Origin: Duganella alba
Lineage (GTDB): Bacteria; Pseudomonadota; Gammaproteobacteria; Burkholderiales; Burkholderiaceae_D
Direction: 5' to 3'
Length of the DNA stretch: 64,000 nt
Assembly: GCF_009674495.1 (NCBI RefSeq)
Contig: NZ_WKJN01000003.1
Coordinates: 186,001 to 250,000, forward strand
The position numbers and the translations under genes are program-made. Shown here piece after piece: positions 38,883-48,599 of this stretch. Below the pieces are notes generated by a model, which was not told the origin of the DNA, made no database searches, and saw only the letters and a list, made by a program, of their open reading frames with translations. The first letter of the stretch is position 1. Each line of letters begins with the position of its first letter.

Positions 38883-41216
38883 TCAGGCCGCCATTTCCAC
38901 CGCGGACACGGCCCGCAGAATTTCTTCGCTGGTCGCCGGTGCATTCAACGGCGGATTCACGCGATGTCCGCCAACAGCGGAAATCGCGTCACGAATCGCA
39001 AAGAACACCGAGAACGGCAGCAGCAGCGGCGGCTCGCCCACCGCTTTCGAACGGTGAATGCTGTCCTCCACATTGCCGTTATCGAACAGCTTCACGCGGA
39101 AATCCTCCGGACAATCGGAGATGCCCGGAATCTTGTAAGTGGACGGCGCATGCGTCATCAGCTTGCCGGCCGCGTTCCACCATAGCTGCTCGGTGGTCAG
39201 CCAGCCCATGCCTTGAATGAACGCCCCTTCCACCTGGCCGATATCGATGGCAGGATTCAGCGAACGGCCCGCATCGTACAAGGCATCAGCACGCAACAGC
39301 TTCCATTCGCCGGTCAGCGTATCCACCACCACCTCCGACACCGCAGCGCCGTAAGCGTAGTAGGAGAACGGATGGCCGTTCATCGTCTTCGGATTCCAGT
39401 GCAGGTTCGGCGTCGCATAGAAACCGTCGGACCACAGCTGCACGCGCGCCAGGTAGGCCTTCTGCACCAGCTCCGCGAACAGCACCTTGTGGCCGTTGAC
39501 GTGCACATGGTTGTCGAAGAAGCGCACCGGCTGGCCATCGTCATCGCCATACAGCTTGACCGCATACGCAGCCAGGCGCTCGCGGATCTGCCGTGCCGCA
39601 TCCTGCGCAGCCTTGCCGTTCAGGTCCGCGCCGGTGGATGCGGCCGTGGCCGAGGTATTCGCCACCTTGCTGGTATCGGTCGCCGTGATGCGCACGTGCG
39701 ACAGGTCCAGGCCCAGTTCATGCGCCACCACCTGCAACACCTTGGTGTTGATGCCCTGCCCCATCTCCGTGCCGCCGTGATTCACCAGCACCGAACCGTC
39801 CACGTACACATGCACCAGCGCGCCGGCCTGGTTCAGGTGCGTGACATTGAAGGCGATGCCGAACTTCAGCGGCGTCAGCGCCAGCCCTTTCTTCAGCACC
39901 GGGCTGGAAGCGTTGTAAGCCTCGATCGCCTTGCGGCGCGCGCGATATTCGCTGGTCTGCTCCAGCTCCGCCGTCAGCGCCTCGATCACGTTATCGACAA
40001 TCTCCTGCCCATACGGCGTGACATTGCGCTCCGTCGTGCCGTAGAAATTCAGGCGGCGGATATCCAGCGCATCGCGTCCCAGGTTGCGCGCGATTTCGTC
40101 GACGATGTATTCGATCGCTATCGCGCCCTGCGGGCCGCCGAAACCGCGGAACGCCGTATTCGACTGCGTATTGGTCTTGCCGCAGCCGGCACGGATATCC
40201 ACGTCCGACAGATAATAAGTGTTATCGAAGTGGCAGACCGCCCGCGTCGCCACAGGCCCCGACAGGTCAGCCGAGAAGCCCGCGCGCAAGGTCATATCGA
40301 CCTTGGCCGCCAGGATCTTGCCATTGTCGTCGTAGCCGACTTCGTACTCGTAAAAGAAGCAATGGCGCTTGCCGGTGACCAGCATATCGTCGTCGCGGTC
40401 CGCGCGCAGCTTGACCGGGCGGCGCAGCTTGGACGCCGCGATGCCGGCCGACGCCGCCCACAAGGCCGATTGCGACTCCTTGCCGCCGAAACCACCCCCC
40501 ATGCGGCGGCACTCGACCTGCACCTTGTGCGAATGCACGCCAATGGCATGCGCCACCACGTGCTGCATCTCGCTCGGGTGCTGCGTCGAGCATTGCACCA
40601 GCAGGCCGTTGTCTTCCTTCGGAATCGCGTAGGCGATCTGGCCTTCGAGGTAAAACTGCTCCTGGCCGCCGACGAACAGCTGGCCTTTCACGACGCGCGG
40701 CGCCATGTCGAAGGCGGTCTGGTAATCGCCGCGCGTCAGCTGCATCGGCGGCAGCACATACGAGTTGGCGGCCTTGGCCTCCTGCGGCGTGAAAATCGCC
40801 GGCAGCTCGTCATAAGCGATCACCGCGCGGCGGGCGGCGCGGCGCGCATTGTCGTGCGTATCCGCCACGACGACAAAGATCGGCTGGCCGACATACAGCA
40901 CCTCGCCGGCCGACAGGATCGGATCGTCATGGATGATCGGTCCGCAGTCATTGGTGCCGACGATGTCCTCGGCGGTGTACACAGCCACCACGCCCGGCGC
41001 GCTGCGCACCGGCGCCAGATCCATCGCCGTAATGCGCGCGTGCGCCTTGGACGACAGGCCCAGCGCCGCATGCAGCGTGCCTTGCAGCTCGGGGATATCG
41101 TCGGTGTACGTGGCCTGGCCCAGCACATGCAGCTCGGCCGATTCGTGCGGACGCGAGACGCCCACGGCCTTCCATGCGGATTCCGCAATCGCGGCGGGAG
41201 CAACGGGTTGATTCAT
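38883..41216 (-). CDS. xdhB: Xanthine dehydrogenase, molybdopterin-binding subunit
   Basis: The 777-residue catalytic subunit that hydroxylates hypoxanthine and xanthine to urate. Conserved features: HVLGQATYTDDIP at the N-terminus, the molybdopterin loop RRMGGGFGGKE, substrate-site arginine in NTAFRGFGGPQG, HGGTEMGQG, and the catalytic glutamate in SKAVGEPPLLL near the C-terminus. Together with XdhA it forms the bacterial alpha2-beta2 enzyme. It starts 11 bp after xdhA. Confidence 0.95.
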   Translation of the reverse strand: MNQPVAPAAIAESAWKAVGVSRPHESAELHVLGQATYTDDIPELQGTLHAALGLSSKAHARITAMDLAPVRSAPGVVAVYTAEDIVGTNDCGPIIHDDPILSAGEVLYVGQPIFVVVADTHDNARRAARRAVIAYDELPAIFTPQEAKAANSYVLPPMQLTRGDYQTAFDMAPRVVKGQLFVGGQEQFYLEGQIAYAIPKEDNGLLVQCSTQHPSEMQHVVAHAIGVHSHKVQVECRRMGGGFGGKESQSALWAASAGIAASKLRRPVKLRADRDDDMLVTGKRHCFFYEYEVGYDDNGKILAAKVDMTLRAGFSADLSGPVATRAVCHFDNTYYLSDVDIRAGCGKTNTQSNTAFRGFGGPQGAIAIEYIVDEIARNLGRDALDIRRLNFYGTTERNVTPYGQEIVDNVIEALTAELEQTSEYRARRKAIEAYNASSPVLKKGLALTPLKFGIAFNVTHLNQAGALVHVYVDGSVLVNHGGTEMGQGINTKVLQVVAHELGLDLSHVRITATDTSKVANTSATAASTGADLNGKAAQDAARQIRERLAAYAVKLYGDDDGQPVRFFDNHVHVNGHKVLFAELVQKAYLARVQLWSDGFYATPNLHWNPKTMNGHPFSYYAYGAAVSEVVVDTLTGEWKLLRADALYDAGRSLNPAIDIGQVEGAFIQGMGWLTTEQLWWNAAGKLMTHAPSTYKIPGISDCPEDFRVKLFDNGNVEDSIHRSKAVGEPPLLLPFSVFFAIRDAISAVGGHRVNPPLNAPATSEEILRAVSAVEMAA

Positions 41217-41227
41217 GATGGCTCCTT

Positions 41228-42697
<1,470 letters not shown>

Positions 42698-42704
42698 CAC
42701 GATC

Positions 42705-43658
42705 TCAATCTACAAATGGGTGAACCTTGCGCCAGTGTTCGGCGATATCGATGCGGCGCGTGATCCAGACCTTGTCATGCTGCTGCACGTAGTCGAGGAA
42801 GCGCGCCAGCGCAGCAGCGCGCGCCGGACGGCCGACGATGCGGCAGTGCAGGCCGATGGACAGCATCTTCGGCTGATTCAGGCCGTTCGGATCGCCCTCG
42901 GCGTACAGCACGTCGAAGGCGTCCTTCAGGTAATCGAAGAACTGCGTGCCGGAGTTGAAGCCCTGCGCGGCGGCGAAGCGCATGTCGTTGGTGTCCAGCG
43001 TGTACGGCACGATCAACTGCGGCGCGTTGGCTGCTTTACCCTGCGCGTCGGTGTAGTCGACCTTCTGCCAGAACGGCAGGTCGTCGCCATAGTGGTCGGC
43101 GTCGTAGCGGAAGCCGCCGTGTTCCATCACCAGCCTGCGCGTCTGCGGCGAATCGCGGCCGGTGTACCAGCCTTGCGGCGCGCTGCCGGTCAGCTCGCGG
43201 ATGATGTCCACGGCTTCCTTCATGTGCGCACGCTCGGTGGCTTCGTCCATGTTCTGATAGGTGATCCAGCGCAGGCCATGGCAGGCGATTTCGTGGCCGA
43301 GTTGTTTGAACGCCGCCACCGCCTCCGGATTGCGCTTCAGCGCCATCGACACGCCGAACACCGTCAGCGGCAACTTGCGTTCCTCGAACATGCGCAGCAA
43401 ACGCCACAAACCGGCGCGCGAACCGTACTCGTACAGCGACTCCATGCTCATGTGGCGGTTGCTGAAGGAGGCCGCGCCGATGATCTCGGACAGGAAAGTC
43501 TCGGAACCGGCGTCGCCGTGCAGCACGCTGTTCTCGCCGCCCTCTTCGTAGTTCAGCACGAATTGCAGCGCCACACGGGCCTGGTCCGGCCACTGGGCGT
43601 GCGGCGGTTTCGGGCCGTAGCCGATCATGTCGCGCGGGTAGTTGTCGTAAGTGGTCAT
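42705..43658 (-). CDS. puuE: Allantoinase PuuE (polysaccharide-deacetylase fold)
   Basis: A 317-residue cofactor-independent allantoinase that opens allantoin to allantoate. It belongs to the polysaccharide deacetylase superfamily, with the PuuE-specific opening PRDMIGYGP, LNYEEGGENSVLHGD, GHEIACHGLRW, TGRDSPQTRRL and MLSIGLHCRIVGRP. First gene of the puuE-xdhABC-guaD-ada operon, divergent from uraH, with which it completes part of the urate-to-allantoate route. Confidence 0.93.
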   Translation of the reverse strand: MTTYDNYPRDMIGYGPKPPHAQWPDQARVALQFVLNYEEGGENSVLHGDAGSETFLSEIIGAASFSNRHMSMESLYEYGSRAGLWRLLRMFEERKLPLTVFGVSMALKRNPEAVAAFKQLGHEIACHGLRWITYQNMDEATERAHMKEAVDIIRELTGSAPQGWYTGRDSPQTRRLVMEHGGFRYDADHYGDDLPFWQKVDYTDAQGKAANAPQLIVPYTLDTNDMRFAAAQGFNSGTQFFDYLKDAFDVLYAEGDPNGLNQPKMLSIGLHCRIVGRPARAAALARFLDYVQQHDKVWITRRIDIAEHWRKVHPFVD

Positions 43659-43690
43659 GGCGCAGGCAAGTCTATGGGGAATATAACTCT

Positions 43691-43726
43691 AATCATATAT
43701 GCCTGCGCGCATGGCGGTATATGATT
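43691..43726. promoter_or_regulatory. Inverted repeat in the puuE/uraH divergent promoter (candidate operator)
   Basis: AATCATATA (43691-43699) and TATATGATT (43718-43726) are perfect 9-bp inverted arms 18 bases apart, near the middle of the 109-bp gap between the divergent genes. Spacing suits a dimeric or tetrameric repressor controlling both directions of the urate pathway. Confidence 0.6.
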
Positions 43727-43767
43727 TGTACAATAGACACTCATAACCTACGGATATAGGACCGAAC

Positions 43768-44121
43768 ATGGGCAAACTCAGCACGCACGTTCTCGACATC
43801 ACCCAGGGCAAGCCTGGCGCCGGCGTCAAAGTGACCTTGTACGCGGTGGGACCGCAGGGGCGGGAGCTGCTGAAGACCGACGTCACCAACGCCGACGGCC
43901 GCTGCGCCGCACCGCTGCTGGAGGGCGACGCACTGAAACAGGGCAAATATGAGCTGGTGTTCAGTGCTGGTGCGTATTTCGACGCCCAGGGCGTGACGCT
44001 GCCGGAACCGAAGTTTATCGACGAGGTGACGCTGGCCTTCGGTGTCGCCGACGCCAGCCAGAACTACCATGTGCCGCTGGTGGTGTCGCCGTGGGCTTAT
44101 TCGACTTACCGGGGAAGCTGA
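43768..44121 (+). CDS. uraH: 5-hydroxyisourate hydrolase
   Basis: This 117-residue transthyretin-like enzyme hydrolyses 5-hydroxyisourate, the product of urate oxidation, to OHCU. The signatures are the N-terminal LSTHVLDIT, the internal TNADGRC turn, and the invariant C-terminal YRGS; conserved histidine, arginine and tyrosine residues of the active site are in these segments. No signal peptide, so cytoplasmic. AGGA lies 8 bases upstream of the ATG. The urate oxidase that must precede it in the pathway is not in this window. Confidence 0.95.
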   Translation: MGKLSTHVLDITQGKPGAGVKVTLYAVGPQGRELLKTDVTNADGRCAAPLLEGDALKQGKYELVFSAGAYFDAQGVTLPEPKFIDEVTLAFGVADASQNYHVPLVVSPWAYSTYRGS

Positions 44122-44141
44122 AATGTTAAGATGCGGGCACT

Positions 44142-45635
44142 ATGACTGAATCACTGGCCGCATCCCTCCTTCAACAAGCCGTCGAACTGCACCAGCAGGG
44201 ACGGCTGCAGCCGGCGCAAGCGCTGTACCGGCAAGTCCTCGAACTCGATCCGCGCCGCTTTGACGCGCTGCATTTGCTGGGCGTGATCGCGCGCCAGCAG
44301 GGCGATGCGGCGGCCGCCATCGATCTGATCTCGCAAGCGATCGCCGTGGACGGCGCGCAGGCCAGCGCCCATTGTAATCTCGGTGTCGCGCTGCTGGATG
44401 CCGGCCGTACCGATGAGGCGCTGGCCAGCCACGAGCGCGCGCTGGCGCTGCTTCCTTCGTATGCCATGGCATGGAGCAATCGCGGCAACGCGCTGCGCCG
44501 CCTGGGCCGGCTGGACGAGGCGCTGGACAGTTATCAGCGCGCCGTGCAGATCCAGCCGAATTACGCGGAAGCGCACTGCAACCGCGCCATCATCCTGCAG
44601 GATCAGGGCCGTTATCTCGATGCGCTGGGCGCGGCCGAGCATGCGCTCGACATCAAGGACCGTTACGCCGATGCGTGGCTGGCGCGCGGCAATGCCCTGC
44701 ACTGCCTGCGCATCCTGCCGGAGGCGGTGGAGAGCTTTGATCGCGCCATCCATCTGCGTCCAGACTGGGCGGAAGCCTACAGCGCGCAAGGCTCCTCCCT
44801 GCAACGGCTGGGCGAATTCGCCGCCGCCCTGGACAGCTACGACCAGGCGCTGAAACACAAGCCGGACTACGCGCTGGCCCACTACTATCGCGGCAACACG
44901 CTGCGCGCGATGGGGCGGCGCGAGGAAGCCATCGCCGCCTATCATGCCGCGCTGGCGCATGGCGACAATCCGGAAACCATCGCCTTCGCGCTGGCATCGG
45001 TGGGCGCGGGTGAAACGCCGGCCGCGCTGCCGAACGACTACGTGCGTTCGCTGTTCGACCAGTACGCCAACCACTTCGACCAGCATCTGACCGAAGTGCT
45101 GGGTTACCAGACGCCGGCCGTGCTGGATGCGCTGCTGCGCCACGTGGCGCCGGCTTCGGAGCTGGCCACCGTGGACCTGGGCTGCGGCACCGGTCTGTGC
45201 GGCCCGTATCTGCGCGCCTACTCGCGCCGGCTGGACGGCGTCGACCTGTCGCAGCAGATGCTGGACAAGGCGGCTGAACGCGGCCTGTACGACGAACTGG
45301 CGTGCGCCGACCTGCTGACCTATCTGAACGGCCGCGAGGCGACATGGGATCTGGCGGTGGCGGCCGACGTGTTCGTCTACATCGGCGATCTGGCGCCGGT
45401 ATTCAAGGCGGTGCACGCGGCGCTGCGTCCGGGCGGCCGCTTCTGCTTCTCGGTCGAAGCGGGCGATGACGCCGACTATGTGCTGCGTCCCTCCAACCGC
45501 TACGCGCACACGCCGGACTATCTGCGCCGGCTGGCGGCGGCGACCGGCTTCACGGTGCTGGCTACGCAGGCGCTGGACGCGCGCCAGGAAAACGGTGCGC
45601 CGATCGCCGCTCACGCTTTCCTGTTATGCAGATAG
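44142..45635 (+). CDS. TPR-repeat methyltransferase
   Basis: A 497-residue fusion. Residues ~1-275 contain about seven tetratricopeptide repeats (for example FDALHLLGVIARQQGDAAAA, AWSNRGNALRRLGRLDEAL, AHYYRGNTLRAMGRREEAI); residues ~300-497 are a class I SAM methyltransferase with VDLGCGTGLCGPYL as the SAM-binding motif I and FDQYANHFDQHL as the typical lead-in. The substrate is unknown; the repeats imply a protein partner. It starts 20 bp after uraH and overlaps the next gene by 10 bases. Confidence 0.88.
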   Translation: MTESLAASLLQQAVELHQQGRLQPAQALYRQVLELDPRRFDALHLLGVIARQQGDAAAAIDLISQAIAVDGAQASAHCNLGVALLDAGRTDEALASHERALALLPSYAMAWSNRGNALRRLGRLDEALDSYQRAVQIQPNYAEAHCNRAIILQDQGRYLDALGAAEHALDIKDRYADAWLARGNALHCLRILPEAVESFDRAIHLRPDWAEAYSAQGSSLQRLGEFAAALDSYDQALKHKPDYALAHYYRGNTLRAMGRREEAIAAYHAALAHGDNPETIAFALASVGAGETPAALPNDYVRSLFDQYANHFDQHLTEVLGYQTPAVLDALLRHVAPASELATVDLGCGTGLCGPYLRAYSRRLDGVDLSQQMLDKAAERGLYDELACADLLTYLNGREATWDLAVAADVFVYIGDLAPVFKAVHAALRPGGRFCFSVEAGDDADYVLRPSNRYAHTPDYLRRLAAATGFTVLATQALDARQENGAPIAAHAFLLCR

Positions 45636-46249
45636 ACCATCTGTTCATCCGTGTATCGCCGGGCGGCGCGGAAGCCGAAGCGCTGCGCGCGTTCGGCCTG
45701 AGCGAAGGTTCCGGCAACGTTCATCCGGGCCAGGGCACGGCCAACCGCCGCTTCTTCTTCGCCAACGCCTTCATCGAACTGCTGTGGATTGCCGATGAAA
45801 CGGAAATCGCCAACCAGACCACGCGCCCAACCATGCTGCGCGAACGGCTGTCCGATGGCGACGCCTCGCCGTTCGGCATCTGCTTCCGTCCCGCCGTGCC
45901 GTTCGCAACCTGGAACTACGCGCCAGCCTACCTGCCGCCGGGCATGCAGATCGGCATTGCCACCGACGCGCCACTGACGGAGCCGATGTGGTTCCACACC
46001 TCCGCCGGCAAAGCGCCCGCAGCCTTCGAAGGCGACCGCCGGCAGCCGCTGCACCACGCCGCCGGCCTTGGCAGCATCACCGCCCTGCGCTGCACGCTGC
46101 CATCGGTCGCGGCACTGTCGTCCGCCGCCCACGCCAGCGGCATCGCCTTCGCCGAAGGCCCGCACCTGCTGGAAATCAGCTTCGACCACGAAACACGCGG
46201 CCTGCAACACGACTTCCGCCCAGCCCTGCCGCTCATCTTCAAGTATTGA
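45626..46249 (+). CDS. VOC-superfamily (glyoxalase-like domain) protein
   Basis: A 207-residue protein beginning MQIDHLFIRVSPGGAEAEAL, the opening of the glyoxalase-like VOC family; NRRFFFANAFIELLWI carries the ligand-side strand and acid residue. The C-terminal half with LGSITALRCTLPS and LLEISFDHE forms the second module. Function unknown. It overlaps the TPR-methyltransferase gene by 10 bases and is followed 8 bp later by a broken phosphotransferase gene. Confidence 0.72.
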   Translation: MQIDHLFIRVSPGGAEAEALRAFGLSEGSGNVHPGQGTANRRFFFANAFIELLWIADETEIANQTTRPTMLRERLSDGDASPFGICFRPAVPFATWNYAPAYLPPGMQIGIATDAPLTEPMWFHTSAGKAPAAFEGDRRQPLHHAAGLGSITALRCTLPSVAALSSAAHASGIAFAEGPHLLEISFDHETRGLQHDFRPALPLIFKY

Positions 46250-46257
46250 GGCGACAC

Positions 46258-47040
46258 ATGGCGCGCAACCAGACAATGCCGCACACCATCCGACGCTTTG
46301 TTGGCGACGCCGTTCTGCAACGCGACCCGATCGGCGAATCGCCATGCCAGGTGCACCGCTTCCAGCGCGGCGACGAACTTTATTTTCTGAAGACTTCGCC
46401 ATCGGTCTACGCCGACACCACTTACAGCGTGTAACGCGAAGCCAGCGTCATGCAATGGCTGACCGGCAAGCTGAACGTGCCGGAAGTCGTCCTGACCGCG
46501 CAGGATGACGAACAGGAATACATGATCACCCGCACCGTGCCCGGCGTACCGCTGTCGTCGCTGATCGCGGCCGGGCGGCCGGTGACGGCGCTGTTCCACC
46601 AGGCGCTGCACCAGCTGCAATCCATCCCTATCGTCAATTGCCCGTTCGACGCCGGCGCCGCCGTTCGCCTGCGCGAGCTGGCCTACCTGGTCGACAGCGG
46701 CCTGATCGACGAGGACTACAACTTCAACGCATGGCCCGGCCTGGCGACGCCGCAAGACCTGCTGGCACGACTGCACGCCACGCTGCCTGACGAAGACCGG
46801 GTCTTTTCCCACGGCGACCTCGGCAACAGCAATATCTTCGTCACCGACAACGACACACTGTATTTCATCGACCTCGGCCGGGGCGGCAAGGCCGACCGCT
46901 GGCTCGACATCGCCTTTGTCCACCGCAACCTGCGCGAGGATGTGTCCGACAACGCGGCAGCGCAATTCCTGACCATGCTCGGTGTCCAGGACGCCGCTGC
47001 AAAACGCCTGTTTTTCGAACAGCTTGATGAGTTGTTCTAA
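46258..47040 (+). pseudogene. APH(3')-like aminoglycoside phosphotransferase interrupted by an in-frame TAA
   Basis: Reading from ATG 46258, 58 codons (ending ADTTYSV) are followed by TAA at 46432-46434, after which the same frame continues with REASVMQWLTGKL to a stop at 47038-47040, in total the length expected for an APH(3') enzyme (~260 residues). The downstream part keeps the kinase core: FSHGDLGNSNIFV (catalytic Asp and metal Asn) and YFIDLGRGGKADRWLDIAF. A one-base change from Leu TTA would explain the TAA. Reinitiation at ATG 46450 would give 196 residues lacking the N-lobe, probably inactive. A sequencing error is the alternative. Confidence 0.8.
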
Positions 47041-47072
47041 CCTCCCTCCAAAGTACAACAACATCATCAAAC

Positions 47073-47101
47073 TTGCATGCAACTCATCATTGCCTTAGAA
47101 T
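47073..47101 (+). promoter_or_regulatory. Sigma-70 promoter for the CNNM-family gene
   Basis: TTGCAT (47073-47078) and TAGAAT (47096-47101) are separated by exactly 17 bases, ~73 bases upstream of the TTG start of the downstream gene. Confidence 0.6.
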
Positions 47102-47174
47102 CTAAAACTGTTGCTTTGCGCTGGCGCCTGATCGGTTGCCCACTTTCCCCATGCAAGATTCTTTACGGTGACCC

Positions 47175-48455
47175 TTGGATACCGTGCCACTTTGGGTGCA
47201 ATTTCTTGCACTTTTTTTCCTGATATTGTGTTCGGCCTTCTTCGCCATGGCGGAAACCGCCCTGATGGCGGCCAACAAATATCGCCTGCGCCATGAAGCC
47301 AAACGCGGCAGCCGCCGCGCCATCACCACGCTGTGGCTGCTGGACCGCACCGACAAGCTGCTGTCGCTCGTGCTGATCGCCAACACGCTGTTCAACGCCG
47401 CCGCCACCGCGCTGGTCACCTCGCTGGCGATCCAGACCTTCGGCCATGACGACAACGTCATCACCATCTCCACCGGCGTGGTAGCCTTTCTGCTGATCGT
47501 GTTCGCCGAGATTTCGCCGAAAGTCATCGGCGCCACCTTCCCGGAAAAAATCGCCCTGCCGACCAGCATGGTGCTGAAACCGCTGATGGCGGTGTCCAAG
47601 CCGATGATCTGGTTCGTCAACCTGTTCGTGTCGCAGCTGCTGAAAGTGTTCGGCATCAAGGCCGGCTCGCACGCGCACGACCCGCGCCTGTCGCCGGAAG
47701 AGCTGCGCTCGATCGTGCTCGAAGGCGGCAACTTCATCCCACAAAAACACAAGAGCATCCTGCTCAACCTGTTCGACCTGGAAACCATCTCGGTCGAAGA
47801 CATCATGACGCCGCGCGCCCAGGTCGAGGCGCTGAACCTGGAACTGCCGGTCGAGGAAATCAAGCGCGAGCTGACCACCTGCTATCACAACAAGCTGCCC
47901 GTCTACGAAGGCGAGATCAACCGCATCGTCGGCATCCTGCACGTGCGCAAGGCGGTGGCGCTGCTGAACCAGGAAGAGGAACTGACCACCGAGCACTTCC
48001 GCGAACTGCTGACGCCGCCCTACTTCATCCCGCAGGACACGCGCCTGTTCACCCAGCTGCAGTACTTCCAGGAGAACAAGGAACGCCTCGGCATCATCGT
48101 CGACGAGTACGGCGAGGTGCAGGGCCTGGTCACGCTGGACGACATCATCGAAGAGATGATCGGCGAGTTCACCACCTCCACGCCGAGCGCGGCCAAGGCC
48201 GAAACCTTCGGCTGGGACAAAAACGGCGAGTGCCTGCTCGACGGCGCCACGCCGCTGCGCGACGTCAACAAGCGCCTCGGCCTGTCCTTCCCGCTCGACG
48301 GTCCGAAGACGCTGAACGGCATGCTGCTGGAACTGTTGCAAGAAATTCCAGACGCGCCGATCAGCCTCAAGGTCGACCAGTGCATCGTCGAAGTGGTGCA
48401 GGTGCACGACCAGGCCATCAAAGTCGTCAAATTGCGACGCCCGCAGGCCCGCTAG
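47175..48455 (+). CDS. CNNM/HlyC/CorC-family membrane protein (CBS pair, transporter-associated domain)
   Basis: A 426-residue protein with an N-terminal CNNM (DUF21) membrane domain (~1-180, ~3-4 helices; FFAMAETALMAANKYRLRH, LIVFAEISPKVIGATFPEK), two CBS domains (~195-320; SVEDIMTPRAQVEAL, LGIIVDEYGEVQGLVTLDDI) and a C-terminal CorC/HlyC domain (GATPLRDVNKRLGLSFP). Family members handle Mg2+/Co2+ export or tolerance. TTG at 47175 fits the conserved N-terminus DTVPLW and has GGTGA upstream; GTG 47184 is the alternative. Confidence 0.88.
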   Translation: MDTVPLWVQFLALFFLILCSAFFAMAETALMAANKYRLRHEAKRGSRRAITTLWLLDRTDKLLSLVLIANTLFNAAATALVTSLAIQTFGHDDNVITISTGVVAFLLIVFAEISPKVIGATFPEKIALPTSMVLKPLMAVSKPMIWFVNLFVSQLLKVFGIKAGSHAHDPRLSPEELRSIVLEGGNFIPQKHKSILLNLFDLETISVEDIMTPRAQVEALNLELPVEEIKRELTTCYHNKLPVYEGEINRIVGILHVRKAVALLNQEEELTTEHFRELLTPPYFIPQDTRLFTQLQYFQENKERLGIIVDEYGEVQGLVTLDDIIEEMIGEFTTSTPSAAKAETFGWDKNGECLLDGATPLRDVNKRLGLSFPLDGPKTLNGMLLELLQEIPDAPISLKVDQCIVEVVQVHDQAIKVVKLRRPQAR

Positions 48456-48599
48456 CCAGGGTAAAACCACGCAAACGCGTGGGCGGGCGCAACAGAGCGG
48501 AGTAAAATCGAAGCGCACGCTTTACAAAAATAGTGCCTAGGAGCATTATTCTGAGGTTCACTCACCTCAATCCGCCCTCTCAACCTGACAGACGCTTCT

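Noticed and set aside
46432-46434. Programmed stop-codon read-through or recoding in the APH-like gene
   Set aside because: TAA with no recoding structure evident, and kinases of this family are not recoded; a nonsense mutation or sequence error is simpler.
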